A stretch of 64,000 nucleotides of DNA, taken from NCBI GenBank assembly GCA_028871455.1, contig JAGWNF010000004.1:108773-172772 (forward strand), read 5' to 3'. Origin of the DNA: Alphaproteobacteria bacterium. GTDB lineage: Bacteria > Pseudomonadota > Alphaproteobacteria > ATCC43930 > CGMCC-115725. The translations under genes were made by a program, and so were the position numbers. This document shows, one piece after another, positions 1 through 10,489 of this stretch; the stretch's first letter is position 1; every line of letters begins with the position of its first letter. Under the pieces are notes generated by a model. That model did no database searches, was not told where the DNA came from, and saw nothing but the letters and a program-made list of their open reading frames with translations.

Positions 1-351
1 GTTATGCGTCGGCGGATTGTGCGAGCCCGTCACCATCACGCCACCGGCAACGTCGAGCGTTTGTGTCGCGTAATAGAGCATGGGCGTCGGGCCGAGGCCG
101 ATGCGCACCACCTCGACGCCGCATTCGACGAAGCCAGCGACCAGCGCGGTTTCAAGGCTCGGCGAGCTCAGCCGACCGTCACGGCCGACAGCAACGCGAC
201 GGCCGCCTTTTTCCGTGAGCACCGCGGCAAAGCTGCGGCCAATGGCACGCGCATCGGCTTCGTGCAACGTTCTGCCGACGACGCCGCGGATATCATATTC
301 GCGCAGGATAGTCGGATCGAAGACGTGCCCTTCGTCGGCGCGTGTCGCCAT
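1..351 (-). CDS. Phosphomannomutase/phosphoglucomutase, N-terminal part (cut by window edge)
   Basis: Only the first 117 codons are inside the window; the gene continues past the left edge. The product would be an alpha-D-phosphohexomutase that interconverts sugar 1- and 6-phosphates in the cytoplasm and so feeds galU and GDP-mannose synthesis. Visible are the family's early REYDIRG motif (residues 17-23) and the catalytic loop TGSHNPP, whose Ser110 is the expected phosphoserine. The ATG lies 9 bp after the galU stop, so the two genes are very probably co-transcribed. Whether it prefers glucose or mannose substrates cannot be told from this half, so no symbol is given. Confidence 0.9.
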   Translation of the reverse strand, partial: MATRADEGHVFDPTILREYDIRGVVGRTLHEADARAIGRSFAAVLTEKGGRRVAVGRDGRLSSPSLETALVAGFVECGVEVVRIGLGPTPMLYYATQTLDVAGGVMVTGSHNPPTHN

Positions 352-360
352 GCCACAACC

Positions 361-1233
<873 letters not shown>

Positions 1234-1493
1234 GGTTTCCGGTCCTGTCTCTGCTCTCGTGTGCGCCGCTTTTATACTGCTTCAGGTCGCTAATCCAGCC
1301 GCCGATCGTGGCTATTTTGAGTCCCAGCGCTGCAACAGCTTGTCGCTGCAATGTCGCACGACGCCGCCTTACGGCGAACAAAACAACGCGATTCGCCAGT
1401 TTCACCGAGTCGTAACACGTGCCGGGCCAGTCGATCCGTTTGCATTTGCCATAATACGGGCCGGCGCGCAGCACGTAGGTACTGTTCAAATAG

Positions 1494-2198
1494 TCATTCG
1501 CCGAGTAGGACGTCCTTGGCGCGATTGAGCTTCGCCGCCAGATAATTGGAGCCGCCCTGATCGGGGTGGACCTTCTTCATCAGGCGGCGATGTGCGTCGC
1601 GGATTTGAGCTTCGCCGGCACCTGGCGCGAGACCGAGGATTGCGTAGGCCTCCTCGCGCGTCATTGGATCTCCGGTGCTTGATCGGCGCGCGCCAGCGGA
1701 TGCCTTCCCCCACCAATCCGGAACCGCGCGGTCCAGATAGGCTTCAACCAGCCGCGTTCCGTCGGCGTCGCTCGCGCGGCATTGTTGCCAAAGATCGAGC
1801 AGTTCAGCCTCACCCAAATGCTCCAGACGACGGCCGGCATGCGTACCGCGCTTGACGACACCGCTCATCTCGCCGGTGGCATGATCGAGGGTCATTGCGA
1901 TCATCTCCGATTCGACATGCGACGAGCGCGACGTGCTGGCGCCGGGCGCTGCTTGCGTCCGCCATTGGCGCCAAAGCCGGATCGCGACCGGTGAGAGCGT
2001 TCCAGCGGCGACCAGTGCCGGCAGCAATCGTTCGCTCAATAGAAGAAGGACCAGCGCCGTGCCGGCGCCCAGAACCGCAAGTGCGCCAAGGAACCAGGTG
2101 ATGAAGCGACTAAGTCGTGCGGGGTCCGCGGCGACGAAAGCGCGTGCGACCAAGAACAGCGCCGCCAGAACGCCAACACCGGCGATCAGATAGATCAT
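1494..2198 (-). CDS. J-domain membrane protein
   Basis: This protein of 234 residues has two hydrophobic segments near the N-terminus (about 1-19 and 32-56), a basic linker and a compact J domain at the extreme C-terminus (about 179-234). The HPD tripeptide that stimulates Hsp70 ATPase is at 211-213. The arrangement (membrane anchor first, J domain last) resembles TIM14/DjlA-like co-chaperones rather than DnaJ, since no Gly/Phe or zinc region is present. The ATG at 2198 overlaps the TGA of the upstream VWA gene as ATGA. That supports this start over a longer arginine-rich extension and indicates translational coupling. The client protein is unknown. Confidence 0.85.
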   Translation of the reverse strand: MIYLIAGVGVLAALFLVARAFVAADPARLSRFITWFLGALAVLGAGTALVLLLLSERLLPALVAAGTLSPVAIRLWRQWRTQAAPGASTSRSSHVESEMIAMTLDHATGEMSGVVKRGTHAGRRLEHLGEAELLDLWQQCRASDADGTRLVEAYLDRAVPDWWGKASAGARRSSTGDPMTREEAYAILGLAPGAGEAQIRDAHRRLMKKVHPDQGGSNYLAAKLNRAKDVLLGE

Positions 2199-2920
2199 GG
2201 ACCGCCGATCTGGCGTGCCAGGAGCAGCGTGCCTCCGCCTGCCTTGCGGCTGTAATCGACGAGAGCCTGGCGACCGCCGGCAGCATAGGCGGCAACCGCG
2301 CCAAGCAATGCCTTGAGCTCGGAGGCGCTGGCAGAATCGAACGGGCAATAGGCACCCCGTGAAAGCCGTGCGATCTCCCGAAAGGTCCGAGCGGCGACGG
2401 CTTCGCCGCCTTCGTGAAAAACAAACACGGGCACGTTTAACAACGCGAGCTCACCCGCAAGTTGCACCAGCGTGTCGGACGTCTCCTCCATCGCGTCGCC
2501 GACGAACACCAGGGCGTCGAGCCGATCGGCGTCGGCCTGTGCAATCGCGTGGCGCAAGACGCGCTCAATTTGCGTCTCACCAGCGACGCAGGACACTGCG
2601 CGCATAGCATCGTGCAGCTCGGCTGCAGCGTGCAACCAGCGGCTTGCCTTGCATTCGCCGAAGCCGCGGTAATAGACGAGTTGGATATCGATGCCGCCAA
2701 GACCCGACGCGGCCTCGAACATCTCACCCTGAATCCGACAAGCGCGATCCCAGGTCGGTTCACGGCTTGCCGTCGCGTCCATCGCGAATATCAGTCGACC
2801 TTTCGCCGAAGCCGGCCGCGGTCGCACCGGCAGCCTATCGAGCTTCGCTAGAAAAGCCGTGACTTCGGCCGATTGGCCGCTTACCGGCACTGGCCGTGGC
2901 CGTTCCCGATTGTCGCCCAT
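2195..2920 (-). CDS. VWA-domain protein
   Basis: This 241-residue soluble protein carries a von Willebrand factor A fold. The segment GRLIFAMDATAS (residues 41-52) matches the first strand and metal-ion-dependent adhesion site, with DATAS at 48-52 as a DxTxS variant of DxSxS. Later parts (LDALVFVGDAMEE and LNVPVFVFHEGG) fit the next strands of the fold. No signal peptide is visible. It overlaps the J-domain gene by 4 bp and starts 33 bp after the ABC ATPase gene, so it probably belongs to the same leftward transcription unit. Such proteins often act as metal-dependent assembly or binding factors; a specific role cannot be assigned. Confidence 0.82.
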   Translation of the reverse strand: MGDNRERPRPVPVSGQSAEVTAFLAKLDRLPVRPRPASAKGRLIFAMDATASREPTWDRACRIQGEMFEAASGLGGIDIQLVYYRGFGECKASRWLHAAAELHDAMRAVSCVAGETQIERVLRHAIAQADADRLDALVFVGDAMEETSDTLVQLAGELALLNVPVFVFHEGGEAVAARTFREIARLSRGAYCPFDSASASELKALLGAVAAYAAGGRQALVDYSRKAGGGTLLLARQIGGP

Positions 2921-2953
2921 GATACTTATATGGGCTTGCCGCGCCGCCGGAGT

Positions 2954-4015
2954 CTAGGGCACGAGCGGATGTACATCCGCGGCGCGGATCAGCGCCACTA
3001 TTGCCGCGCCAGGCGCAAGTCCGAGCTCAGCCGCGTCACGCGTCATCAGGCAGGCGATCAGGCGAATGCCGGCATCGAGCGTGACCTTCGTCAGCACGCC
3101 GAGGTTGTGCAATGCCACGACCGTCGCCGGGATGCGATTCTCGGCCGCGACGGCACTATCATCCGTTGCCACCAAGCGGATGGCATCCGCCCGGACGGCC
3201 AGATCGACCTCGCTGCCGCCGGGCCCGTCGCCAACCGCCCAAAAGATCTGGCCGCCAACCGCCACACGGAGTCCGCGCGGATCGCGGCTCGTGATTCGTC
3301 CTGCCAGAATATTCTCTATCCCCACGATCTCGGCCACCGTTCGACTCAGCGGTCGATGGAAGACCTCAGAACTGGCAGCAAGCTGCAGGATTCTGCCCTC
3401 GCGCATAATCGCGACACGATCTCCCAGGGCGGCGACATCGGTATGATCGTGCGTCACGAATAGGGCCGGTATCCGGGCTGCGCGGAGAAACCGGAGAAGC
3501 TCGAGCCGGAGTTCGTCGCGCGCCGGCGCATCAAGCGCCGCGAAGGGCTCATCCAACAGAAACACGTCGGGACGACATGCCTGCGCCCGCGCCAGTGCTA
3601 CGCGTTGCTTTTCGCCAGGACTGAGCACCAATGGGCTGGCCTCGGCGAGGTGCGCGATACCGAAACGGGCGAGAAGCTCACCGATAGCCGGTGCCGCCCC
3701 GTCGCTGGAAGCCCCGCGAGCAGCGAGCGCGACGTTTTGAACGATGGTCAAATGCGGAAATAGACCGAAATTCTGCACGAGAAACCCGACTCGACGACGT
3801 TCAGGCGGCAGTGCCGTGACATCGCGATCGCCGATGATGATGCGGCCGCACGCCGGACGATGGAATCCGGCGATCGTCTCCAGCAGTACCGACTTGCCAG
3901 CGCCGTTGGGACCGAGCACGACCAGTATTTCGGGACCTTCTAGGGTGAACGAGATCTCGCCGAGGGTGAAGGAGCCGAGCGCAAGTGAGACTTCGGCCAG
4001 CGCGAGCGCGCTCAT
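2954..4015 (-). CDS. wtpC: Tungstate/molybdate ABC transporter, ATP-binding protein
   Basis: A 353-residue ABC ATPase that powers oxyanion import from the cytoplasmic face. Visible are Walker A GPNGAGKS (35-42), the signature LSPGEKQ starting at 131, Walker B VFLLDEP (151-157) and the switch histidine in VTHDHTD. The C-terminal third has the shape of a TOBE/Mop-type oxyanion-binding domain, as in ModC and WtpC. The ATG overlaps the permease stop as ATGA, fixing the start. ModC is the alternative name; WtpC is preferred because the partner binding protein looks like WtpA. Confidence 0.85.
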   Translation of the reverse strand: MSALALAEVSLALGSFTLGEISFTLEGPEILVVLGPNGAGKSVLLETIAGFHRPACGRIIIGDRDVTALPPERRRVGFLVQNFGLFPHLTIVQNVALAARGASSDGAAPAIGELLARFGIAHLAEASPLVLSPGEKQRVALARAQACRPDVFLLDEPFAALDAPARDELRLELLRFLRAARIPALFVTHDHTDVAALGDRVAIMREGRILQLAASSEVFHRPLSRTVAEIVGIENILAGRITSRDPRGLRVAVGGQIFWAVGDGPGGSEVDLAVRADAIRLVATDDSAVAAENRIPATVVALHNLGVLTKVTLDAGIRLIACLMTRDAAELGLAPGAAIVALIRAADVHPLVP

Positions 4016-4854
4016 CTCCCGCTGCCGGCGATCAAACGGCGGCCGTAGGCAAAATGCCGGAAGGCGATAAACAGCACGAGCGACACGAGCAACAGCAGGG
4101 CCGCCGCCGCCGAGGCGCTTTCGAGGCCGTAATTGAGGAACATTTCGTAAATCTGCACCGGCGCAGTCATTGGATAATAGACCAGAATCACGACCGCGCC
4201 GAATTCGCTGATCGATCGCGCGAAGGTCAGTGTCAGACCGGTCGCGATGCCGCGCCAAGCAAGCGGAAGCGTGACCCGCCATAGCGCCTGCAGTGGCCCC
4301 ATCCCGAGCGTGCGCGCCACCATTTCCAGCCGAGGGTCGACCGCTTCGAAGGCGATCCGCGCTGCGTTGACGGTGTACGGCACCGATACGAACAGCATGG
4401 CGACCACGATACCGGCCAACGTGCCCCAGAAACGCAACCCGAACAGCGTCTCCAGCGGTTCGCCGAGGACGCCGTGGCGGCCGAAGACCATAAGAAGCGC
4501 AATACCAGCGACGGTGTGCGGCACGGTGAGTGGCAGATCGATCGCCGCCGCAACGGCGGTACGGCCGCGGAAATTCACCCGCGCCAACAGGTAAGCGAGC
4601 GGTACGCCGAACAGGCCTGCGACGAATGCCGTGAGCAGTGATGCGCCCACGCTCAGCGCCAGAGCATCGCGGACATCCGCTTGGCGCGCCACCTGCAGCA
4701 TGCTGCCGCCCGTTTGGACAGCGAACAGTTGGATCAATGGCAGTAGAATGAATGCCAGCAGCAGCCCGCCGCATAACCACGCTACCAAGAGGACCGCCGG
4801 CGAGCCGCCGCGGACGCCAGCCGCCCATGGCCGCGCGGCAACCGTCATCGGCAT
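4012..4854 (-). CDS. wtpB: Tungstate/molybdate ABC transporter permease
   Basis: A 280-residue inner-membrane permease with about six hydrophobic segments. It has a typical cytoplasmic EAA-type loop in its second half (EMVARTLGMGPLQALWRVTLP), which docks with the ATPase. The segment SISEFGAVV is characteristic of the ModB/WtpB and sulfate permease group. It lies 10 bp after the binding-protein gene and overlaps the ATPase gene by 4 bp, completing a binding protein-permease-ATPase operon. The substrate assignment comes from wtpA; the permease alone would also fit molybdate. Confidence 0.86.
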   Translation of the reverse strand: MPMTVAARPWAAGVRGGSPAVLLVAWLCGGLLLAFILLPLIQLFAVQTGGSMLQVARQADVRDALALSVGASLLTAFVAGLFGVPLAYLLARVNFRGRTAVAAAIDLPLTVPHTVAGIALLMVFGRHGVLGEPLETLFGLRFWGTLAGIVVAMLFVSVPYTVNAARIAFEAVDPRLEMVARTLGMGPLQALWRVTLPLAWRGIATGLTLTFARSISEFGAVVILVYYPMTAPVQIYEMFLNYGLESASAAAALLLLVSLVLFIAFRHFAYGRRLIAGSGR

Positions 4855-4864
4855 CTAGCCGGGA

Positions 4865-5833
4865 TCACGAATTGGGCCACGGCTTGACGAGCGGACGCAG
4901 AGCGCCGGGCATCTTGGCCGAATCCACCGCGTAGGCCGGCGCAAAGGTGCCGAAGCCGTCGGCACTCAGCACTTTCCGCCCAGCAGGGCCGAGCAGGAAG
5001 GCGATGTATTTCTCGGCCAGCGACTTGTTGGGGCTGTTGGCGACGATTGTAATGGCGTAGACGATCGGCTTGCCGGTGAGATCGCCGTTCTTGGTGTGCG
5101 CAACCCCTTGCGCATAGAACGCTGCATATTTCGGATCGCTCAGATTGATTTGGACCGGCAAGTTGAGAAACTTCAAATGATGCTGCAGCGCATCGGAGCG
5201 ATAGATCGCGAGATAGTCGATCTGCCCTAACTGCAGCGCCGAGATCAGCGACGTTTCCGTATCGCGCATGTTGCTGAGCGGCGCGTTGGCAAGAACTTCC
5301 TTGGCGAGGCCGGGCGAACGGTAGTGCTTCTCGGCTAGGCTCAGCATTTGTACCGTCTGGTAGCCGGACGGATCGGTGTTCGGATTGGATCGCCCGATCT
5401 CGACGCCCTTGCGCGCCAGCACGCGGTACCAGTTCTGCGGCGTGATCTGGCGCGCGAATTTGCTCTGGTCCGTATAGACGAAGGTTATCGCGTTGCGCGC
5501 GAAACCGACATACCAGTCGGTATAGGCCGTCTTGCCGTTGCCGCCGAAAAGATATTTCGGAATGACATTGTAATCGGCTACCGCGAGAATATCGGCGTCA
5601 CGGTGCAGATCCGTGATCTGGCGCGCCATCTTAACGCTGCCACCGAATTGCGGCTGCACTTCCACGGTGGGATATTTCTGTTCGAACAGTTGGTCGACCT
5701 GTTTGAACGGCACTGCGAGCGTGCCCGCGGCGAAGATTGTCAGCGTTTGACTTGCCGCTCGGGCTGGCGCGCCGGCGCCAGCGACTGCCGTGATCGCAGC
5801 CAGTGCGAAAACCACGCGATCTCGTCGCTTCAT
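4865..5833 (-). CDS. wtpA: Tungstate/molybdate ABC transporter substrate-binding protein
   Basis: A 322-residue periplasmic binding protein. The first 26 or so residues are a signal peptide: a KRR start, a hydrophobic core and an ARA cleavage site. The mature part begins TLTIFAAGTLAVPF and contains GSVKMARQITDLHRDADI and ADYNVIP, which I recognise as typical of the WtpA tungstate/molybdate family rather than ModA. It delivers oxyanion to WtpB. The ATG is preceded by a strong GGAGGG ribosome binding site. About 215 bp separate it from the divergent dedA gene; I see no convincing ModE-type site or molybdenum-cofactor riboswitch there. Confidence 0.87.
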   Translation of the reverse strand: MKRRDRVVFALAAITAVAGAGAPARAASQTLTIFAAGTLAVPFKQVDQLFEQKYPTVEVQPQFGGSVKMARQITDLHRDADILAVADYNVIPKYLFGGNGKTAYTDWYVGFARNAITFVYTDQSKFARQITPQNWYRVLARKGVEIGRSNPNTDPSGYQTVQMLSLAEKHYRSPGLAKEVLANAPLSNMRDTETSLISALQLGQIDYLAIYRSDALQHHLKFLNLPVQINLSDPKYAAFYAQGVAHTKNGDLTGKPIVYAITIVANSPNKSLAEKYIAFLLGPAGRKVLSADGFGTFAPAYAVDSAKMPGALRPLVKPWPNS

Positions 5834-6048
5834 CGCTTTCCCTCCGGATTCGGCAATGGTGACTCGCGAGCGCGAGCCATAGGCAAGAATTATGCACCAG
5901 AGACAAAAAGGCGCGGAAGCCGTAAACGACGCATATCGATGCCGACAAATGCGGTCTGACCCATCACGCCGGTCTGCGGGCGAACGTACGTTGCCCAATC
6001 CCCGCTTTCGCCCTAAATAGGCGCAACCATCCACCACTCCGTGAATCC

Positions 6049-6669
6049 GTGTCTGCCGATCTCTCGCACGCGATCCATCACTATCTTGCTGATTACGGCT
6101 ATCTCGCCGTCTTTCTCGGCATTTTCCTCGAAGATTTCGGCCTGCCAGTTCCGGGCGAAACGCTGCTCGTGACAGGCGCCGCGGTCGCCGGACAACACGC
6201 ACTTAATATTTGGCTGCTCGCCGGCGTCGCCTGGCTCGGCGCGGTGTTCGGCGACAACGTTGGGTTCCTGATCGGGCACAGCGGAGGGCACAGCCTGCTC
6301 ATCCGCTACGGCAGTCGCATCGGCATCACGTCGAAGCGATTGGCCCATGTTGAACGCTTCGTCCAGCATTATGGCGCGCCGGTGATTGTCATCGCCCGCT
6401 TCATCGTCATTGCACGTCAGCTCAACGGCATTGCAGCCGGCAGCCTCGGCATGCATTGGGTGCGGTTCCTCACTTTCAACTGCATTGGCGCGGCACTATG
6501 GGTCGGATTTTGGAGCACCCTCGCCTATTGGCTGGGCAAAACCATCTTCGTGCTGATCGACCGGATGCGTAACTTCGAACCGCTGATGATCGGTGTTGCC
6601 GTCGCTGGTGCGATTTTCGTCGGCGCTTATGTCTGGTGGCATATCCGCCGTCAGACGGGCAGAACGTAG
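6049..6669 (+). CDS. DedA-family inner-membrane protein
   Basis: This 206-residue membrane protein of the DedA/SNARE-associated family has the expected re-entrant region LEDFGLPVPGETLLV near residues 27-41. It also has GDNVGFLIGHSGG and, further on, the conserved arginine segment IARFIVIARQLNGIAAGSLGM. DedA proteins are needed for membrane homeostasis, and several act as undecaprenyl-phosphate or phospholipid translocases. The start is a GTG at 6049 and no in-frame ATG precedes it. It converges with the FTR1 gene, leaving only 24 bp between the stop codons. The exact substrate is not predictable. Confidence 0.88.
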   Translation: MSADLSHAIHHYLADYGYLAVFLGIFLEDFGLPVPGETLLVTGAAVAGQHALNIWLLAGVAWLGAVFGDNVGFLIGHSGGHSLLIRYGSRIGITSKRLAHVERFVQHYGAPVIVIARFIVIARQLNGIAAGSLGMHWVRFLTFNCIGAALWVGFWSTLAYWLGKTIFVLIDRMRNFEPLMIGVAVAGAIFVGAYVWWHIRRQTGRT

Positions 6670-6693
6670 CTGTCTTTCACCAAAATCGCGGCT

Positions 6694-7533
6694 CTATTCG
6701 GCCGGCTTGAGCGGCGCCAAGTCTGAGTTCGGCCGCTGGCGACCGAGGCGCATGAACACGCTGATAACCGCGATTGTGCCGAGATAGAACGCGACTTGAA
6801 TACCGAGCGGATGCGAGACATAGCCGACCAAAGCATGAAGCATCTTGCCAATGAGGCTGTTTTCGCTCAGCAAAAAAGAGCTGTTCCACCACACGCCGCC
6901 GAGCGACGGCAGCAGACCAACCTGATTCAAGAAGGCCGCACCTTGCGACGCCATGCCGGCTGCGAGCAGCAGGATTAGCCAGCCCGTCACGGCAAAGAGA
7001 TGCCGCAGTGGAATCCGCAGTAAGCCCCAATAGAGCGTAGCACCGGCCGCAGCGCCGCAGACTAGGCCGAGCACGCCGCCGGCCAACTCAGCCAGCGCGC
7101 CGGTGCCAGCGGCAGCAGCAATACCGTAAACGAACAGTACGATTTCGGAGCCTTCGCGCAGCACTGCTAGTCCGACGACCAGACCCAGCGCATAAAGCGG
7201 CCGAGCGCCGCTGCGGACCGCCGCCCCAACCGCCGACGCCGAAGCTGCCAATTCGCGGCCGTGTCGTTGCATCCAGACATTGTGCCAGCCAAGCATGCCG
7301 ACGGCGGTGAATAGGATGGCGGCGTCAAATAGCTCCTGCCCCATACCGGCCACCGCGCCAGCAATCTCGCCGGTGAACGCGGCTACGAGCGTGGCGCCAG
7401 CCACCCCGCCCACAATGCCAAGGACAACCACGCGGCTGCGCCGCGGCACGCCCACCGTTGCCGCTAGAACGATACTGACGATCAGCGCAGCCTCGAGGAC
7501 CTCACGAAATACGATGACGGCGACCGCAAGCAT
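6694..7533 (-). CDS. FTR1-family high-affinity iron permease
   Basis: A 279-residue polytopic membrane protein of the FTR1/EfeU family. Both REXXE iron-binding motifs are present: REVLE at residues 10-14 in the first membrane segment and REGSE at 126-130. It would import ferric iron across the inner membrane. No partner resembling EfeO or EfeB is nearby, so it may act alone or with unlinked partners. A TTGCAA/TTCGCA palindromic region lies about 18-40 bp upstream of the start and could be an iron-responsive operator. The ribosome binding site is weak. Confidence 0.9.
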   Translation of the reverse strand: MLAVAVIVFREVLEAALIVSIVLAATVGVPRRSRVVVLGIVGGVAGATLVAAFTGEIAGAVAGMGQELFDAAILFTAVGMLGWHNVWMQRHGRELAASASAVGAAVRSGARPLYALGLVVGLAVLREGSEIVLFVYGIAAAAGTGALAELAGGVLGLVCGAAAGATLYWGLLRIPLRHLFAVTGWLILLLAAGMASQGAAFLNQVGLLPSLGGVWWNSSFLLSENSLIGKMLHALVGYVSHPLGIQVAFYLGTIAVISVFMRLGRQRPNSDLAPLKPAE

Positions 7534-7550
7534 GGCGAGAGCGACCCTAG

Positions 7551-7573
7551 TTGCAAATGCGAAGCGTTCGCAA
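7551..7573 (-). promoter_or_regulatory. Candidate Fur-family operator upstream of the FTR1 gene
   Basis: Three related hexamers, TTGCAA, GCGAA and TTCGCAA, are packed here. The inner part TGCGAA-GCG-TTCGCA (7558-7572) is a perfect inverted repeat with a 3-bp spacer. Fur/Mur-type sites in alphaproteobacteria use TGCAA/TTGCA half-sites. The position just upstream of an iron permease makes this a reasonable but unproven operator. Confidence 0.35.
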
Positions 7574-7826
7574 TATAGCGACGCGCCCGCGATCGTGCAA
7601 GCGACCTATTCTCGCCGGTCTACCCAACCACCCGATAACGCCAATATGCCGCATCGGCCGGCGCTCGGCCGGGTTAGAAGCTTGGATACCACTGGCAGTG
7701 CCGAACAAAGCCCTGCCTCAAAATTGGGACTGACGGCCGCTGAAAATATGAGATGGTTGCGACACCTAATCCAAAAATATTGGATGTGGAGTCCATCGCG
7801 TGTCCCTGTCCTCTCGCCGCCCGCCC

Positions 7827-8222
7827 ATGACCGATGCGGAGGCCGTACTCGCCGCGAACCTCGAATTCTATCGGGCATTTGGTCGCGGCGATTATGCCGG
7901 CATGGACGCAGTCTGGGCGCGACGAGCTGCCGTCCTTTGTCTGCATCCGGGATGGTCCGCAATCGAAGGCCGCGAGGCGGTAATGGAAAGCTGGCGCCGC
8001 GTTCTCGGCGATCCGGACTTCCGCATCACCTGCCATGACTGGCGCGCGCACATTTATGGCGACCTTGCAATCGTGCTGTGCGAGGAGGAACTCGCTGGCA
8101 GCGGCGTGCTTGCAGCGACCAACGTTTTCATCCGAGAAGACGGCATCTGGCGCATGATCCATCACCAGGCCAGCGCGATCATCCCAAGTTACCGCACGGA
8201 GACGCCCGCTCAGCTGCATTGA
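7827..8222 (+). CDS. NTF2-like (SnoaL-type) protein
   Basis: A 131-residue protein with the compact alpha+beta barrel pattern of the NTF2-like superfamily: an N-terminal helix ending in FYRAFGRGDYAGMDAVWA, a central pocket region (HPGWSAIEGREAVMESWRRVL) and C-terminal strands (ATNVFIREDGIWRMIHHQAS). Close relatives are usually annotated as nuclear transport factor 2 family or DUF4440-type proteins with no known reaction. The ATG at 7827 is preferred over an upstream in-frame GTG at 7800 because the extra nine residues are unlike the family. It converges with bioA, 24 bp away. Confidence 0.75.
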   Translation: MTDAEAVLAANLEFYRAFGRGDYAGMDAVWARRAAVLCLHPGWSAIEGREAVMESWRRVLGDPDFRITCHDWRAHIYGDLAIVLCEEELAGSGVLAATNVFIREDGIWRMIHHQASAIIPSYRTETPAQLH

Positions 8223-8246
8223 TGCAGATGGCGCGTGTCGTCATCA

Positions 8247-9524
8247 TCACGAATCTATGACGACGCGCCGGATCACTGCGGTGAGCGCCGCTAAGTCGTC
8301 CGGGCCGATGGTGAACGCCGGCGTCAGATAGATCACGCGGCCAAACGGCCGGATCCAGACACCTTCGGCGACAAACCGGTCGCGCAATGTTGGGATGGGT
8401 TCGGTAGACTCGAATTCGACCACACCGACAGCGCCCTTGACGCGTACGTCCTTGACACCAGCCGCATTGCGGCACGGTTCGAGCTCTTCCGCGAGCTGCC
8501 GCCCGATCGCCGCGACCTGCGCCAACCGTGGCTCGCGTTCGAAAAGATCGAGCGAGGCGTTTGCGGCCGCGCACGCCAGCGCATTGCCCATGAAAGTTGG
8601 ACCATGCATCAGCGCGTCCTGCGGATCATCGGAAAGAAAGCCTTCGTAAACCTTGCGGCGCGCAATCGTCGCCGCCAGCGGCAAAGTACCGCCGGTAAGC
8701 GCTTTCGATAGCGTAACGAAATCAGGCACGACGTCCGCCTCTTCCATCGCGAACATGCGGCCCGTGCGGCCGAAGCCGGTGAAGATCTCGTCGAAGATCA
8801 GTAGAAGATCGTGGCGGTCGGCGACGCGGCGCAAGCGACGCAGGACTTGTGGCTCATGGAACAACATGCCGCCGGCACCCTGCACCAGCGGCTCGACGAT
8901 CAACCCGGCGAGATCGCGATCATGACCGGCCAGAAATCTATCGAGCGCTTCCTCGCCAGCCGCACCGCGCGGCAGCTCGTGGAGATAATGACGCTGCGCT
9001 TGATTGCCGAAACGGCCATGCATGCCGGTACGGCCGTCGCTGACCACCATCGCACCGAACGTATCGCCGTGATAGCCATGGGCGAAGTAAACGAAGCGGT
9101 CACGGCCCGTTTGGCCGCGATTGAGAAAAAACTGCGTTGCCATCTTGAGCGCGATCTCGACCGCTACTGACCCCGAATCCGAGAAGAACACATGATCGAG
9201 ATCGCCGGGCAGCATCGCCGCCAGCCGGCCGGCAAGCCGCGCCGCCGGCTCGTTCACGAGGCCGGCCATCATGACGTGCGGTAGAATTTCGAGCTGGCGC
9301 GCGATGGCGTCGCGGATATGCGGATGGTTGTAGCCGTGGCACGCCGTCCACCATGACGCGATGCCATCGATGAGCACACGGCCATCGGCGAGATGAATAC
9401 GACAGTCTTCGGTGCGGGCGACCGGCAGCGGTGCCGGCGCTGTTTGCATCTGCGCGTAAGGCAGCCAAAGATGATCGAAACCCGCGAGCGGCGCGGATGG
9501 CGCTCGCGCGGCGCGGCGCCTCAC
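8247..9524 (-). CDS. bioA: Adenosylmethionine--8-amino-7-oxononanoate aminotransferase
   Basis: A 425-residue class III PLP aminotransferase that makes 7,8-diaminopelargonate, the third step of the biotin ring pathway, using S-adenosylmethionine as amino donor. Visible are [11 protein letters not shown] near the N-terminus, [11 protein letters not shown], the PLP-contact segment [11 protein letters not shown] (245-255) and the Schiff-base Lys274 in TLSKALTGG. The GTG at 9524 overlaps the bioB stop as GTGA, which sets the start and couples translation. A longer upstream frame exists but only runs antisense to biotin codons of bioB. Confidence 0.94.
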   Translation of the reverse strand: MRRRAARAPSAPLAGFDHLWLPYAQMQTAPAPLPVARTEDCRIHLADGRVLIDGIASWWTACHGYNHPHIRDAIARQLEILPHVMMAGLVNEPAARLAGRLAAMLPGDLDHVFFSDSGSVAVEIALKMATQFFLNRGQTGRDRFVYFAHGYHGDTFGAMVVSDGRTGMHGRFGNQAQRHYLHELPRGAAGEEALDRFLAGHDRDLAGLIVEPLVQGAGGMLFHEPQVLRRLRRVADRHDLLLIFDEIFTGFGRTGRMFAMEEADVVPDFVTLSKALTGGTLPLAATIARRKVYEGFLSDDPQDALMHGPTFMGNALACAAANASLDLFEREPRLAQVAAIGRQLAEELEPCRNAAGVKDVRVKGAVGVVEFESTEPIPTLRDRFVAEGVWIRPFGRVIYLTPAFTIGPDDLAALTAVIRRVVIDS

Positions 9525-10489
9525 GACCCCATCGGCGACAATCCGAGCCGATCCATCATGATGCGATCGGTGTCGTGCGCCGGATTGGGCGTCGTCAGCA
9601 GCCGCGACCCGCAGAAGATCGAATTCGCGCCGGCGAGGAAGCACAGCGCCTGGAGCGCCTCGTCCATGCCTTCGCGTCCGGCCGAAAGCCGCACCACCGA
9701 CTTGGGCATGCAGACGCGCGCAGCCGCGATGGTACGAACGAATTCGAGTTCGTCAAGCGCGGCGGCATCGGCCAATGGCGTGCCAGCAACCTTGACCAGC
9801 ATGTTGATCGGCACGCTGTCGGGATGCTCGGGCAGGTTCGCCAGCGCTGCGATCATACCGATCCGGTGCTCGCGGACTTCGCCCATGCCGACTATGCCTC
9901 CGCAGCAGACTTTCATGCCGGCTGCGCGCACACGTTCGAGCGTGTCGAGACGATCTCGATAGACGCGCGTGCTGATGATCGTGCCATAGTATTCCGGCGC
10001 CGTGTCGAGATTGTGGTTGTAGTAATCGAGGCCGGCCGTTTTGAGCTGTTCGGCTTGCCCGCGGGTCAACATGCCGAGGGTCGCACAGGTCTCGAGACCC
10101 AACGCCTTGATTCCGGCGACCATGGCGCAGACCGCATCGAGATCGCGATCCTTGGGCTCGCGCCAGGCGGCCCCCATACAGAAACGCTGCGCGCCCTGCG
10201 CCTTCGCCGCACGCGCCTCTGCGATCACATCATCAACGTCCATCAGCTTCGCGGCGTCGACGCCGGTCTCGTAATGCGCGCTTTGCGGACAATAGGCGCA
10301 ATCCTCCGGACAGCCGCCGGTTTTGATTGATAGCAGCGTCGAGAGCTGGACCTCGTTGGGCGCGAAATAGCGGCGGTGAAGCGTCTGAGCGCGGAAGATC
10401 AGATCGCCGAACGGCAGGTCGTAGAGCGCGGCAATTTCGGCCCGTGTCCAATCGTGCCGCATGTCGCGCGGCTCGGCATCGTTCGGCAT
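9521..10489 (-). CDS. bioB: Biotin synthase
   Basis: A 322-residue radical-SAM enzyme that inserts sulfur into dethiobiotin. The [4Fe-4S] ligands CPEDCAYC (Cys60, 64, 67) are intact, and the later segments [13 protein letters not shown] and [10 protein letters not shown] are diagnostic for BioB. The start at 10489 was chosen over an in-frame ATG nine codons upstream because a GGAAGG ribosome binding site sits about 8 nt before it. It leads a two-gene leftward operon with bioA, and diverges from bioF across 75 bp that must hold both promoters. No BioR-type TTATnnATAA palindrome is visible in that gap. Confidence 0.96.
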   Translation of the reverse strand: MPNDAEPRDMRHDWTRAEIAALYDLPFGDLIFRAQTLHRRYFAPNEVQLSTLLSIKTGGCPEDCAYCPQSAHYETGVDAAKLMDVDDVIAEARAAKAQGAQRFCMGAAWREPKDRDLDAVCAMVAGIKALGLETCATLGMLTRGQAEQLKTAGLDYYNHNLDTAPEYYGTIISTRVYRDRLDTLERVRAAGMKVCCGGIVGMGEVREHRIGMIAALANLPEHPDSVPINMLVKVAGTPLADAAALDELEFVRTIAAARVCMPKSVVRLSAGREGMDEALQALCFLAGANSIFCGSRLLTTPNPAHDTDRIMMDRLGLSPMGS

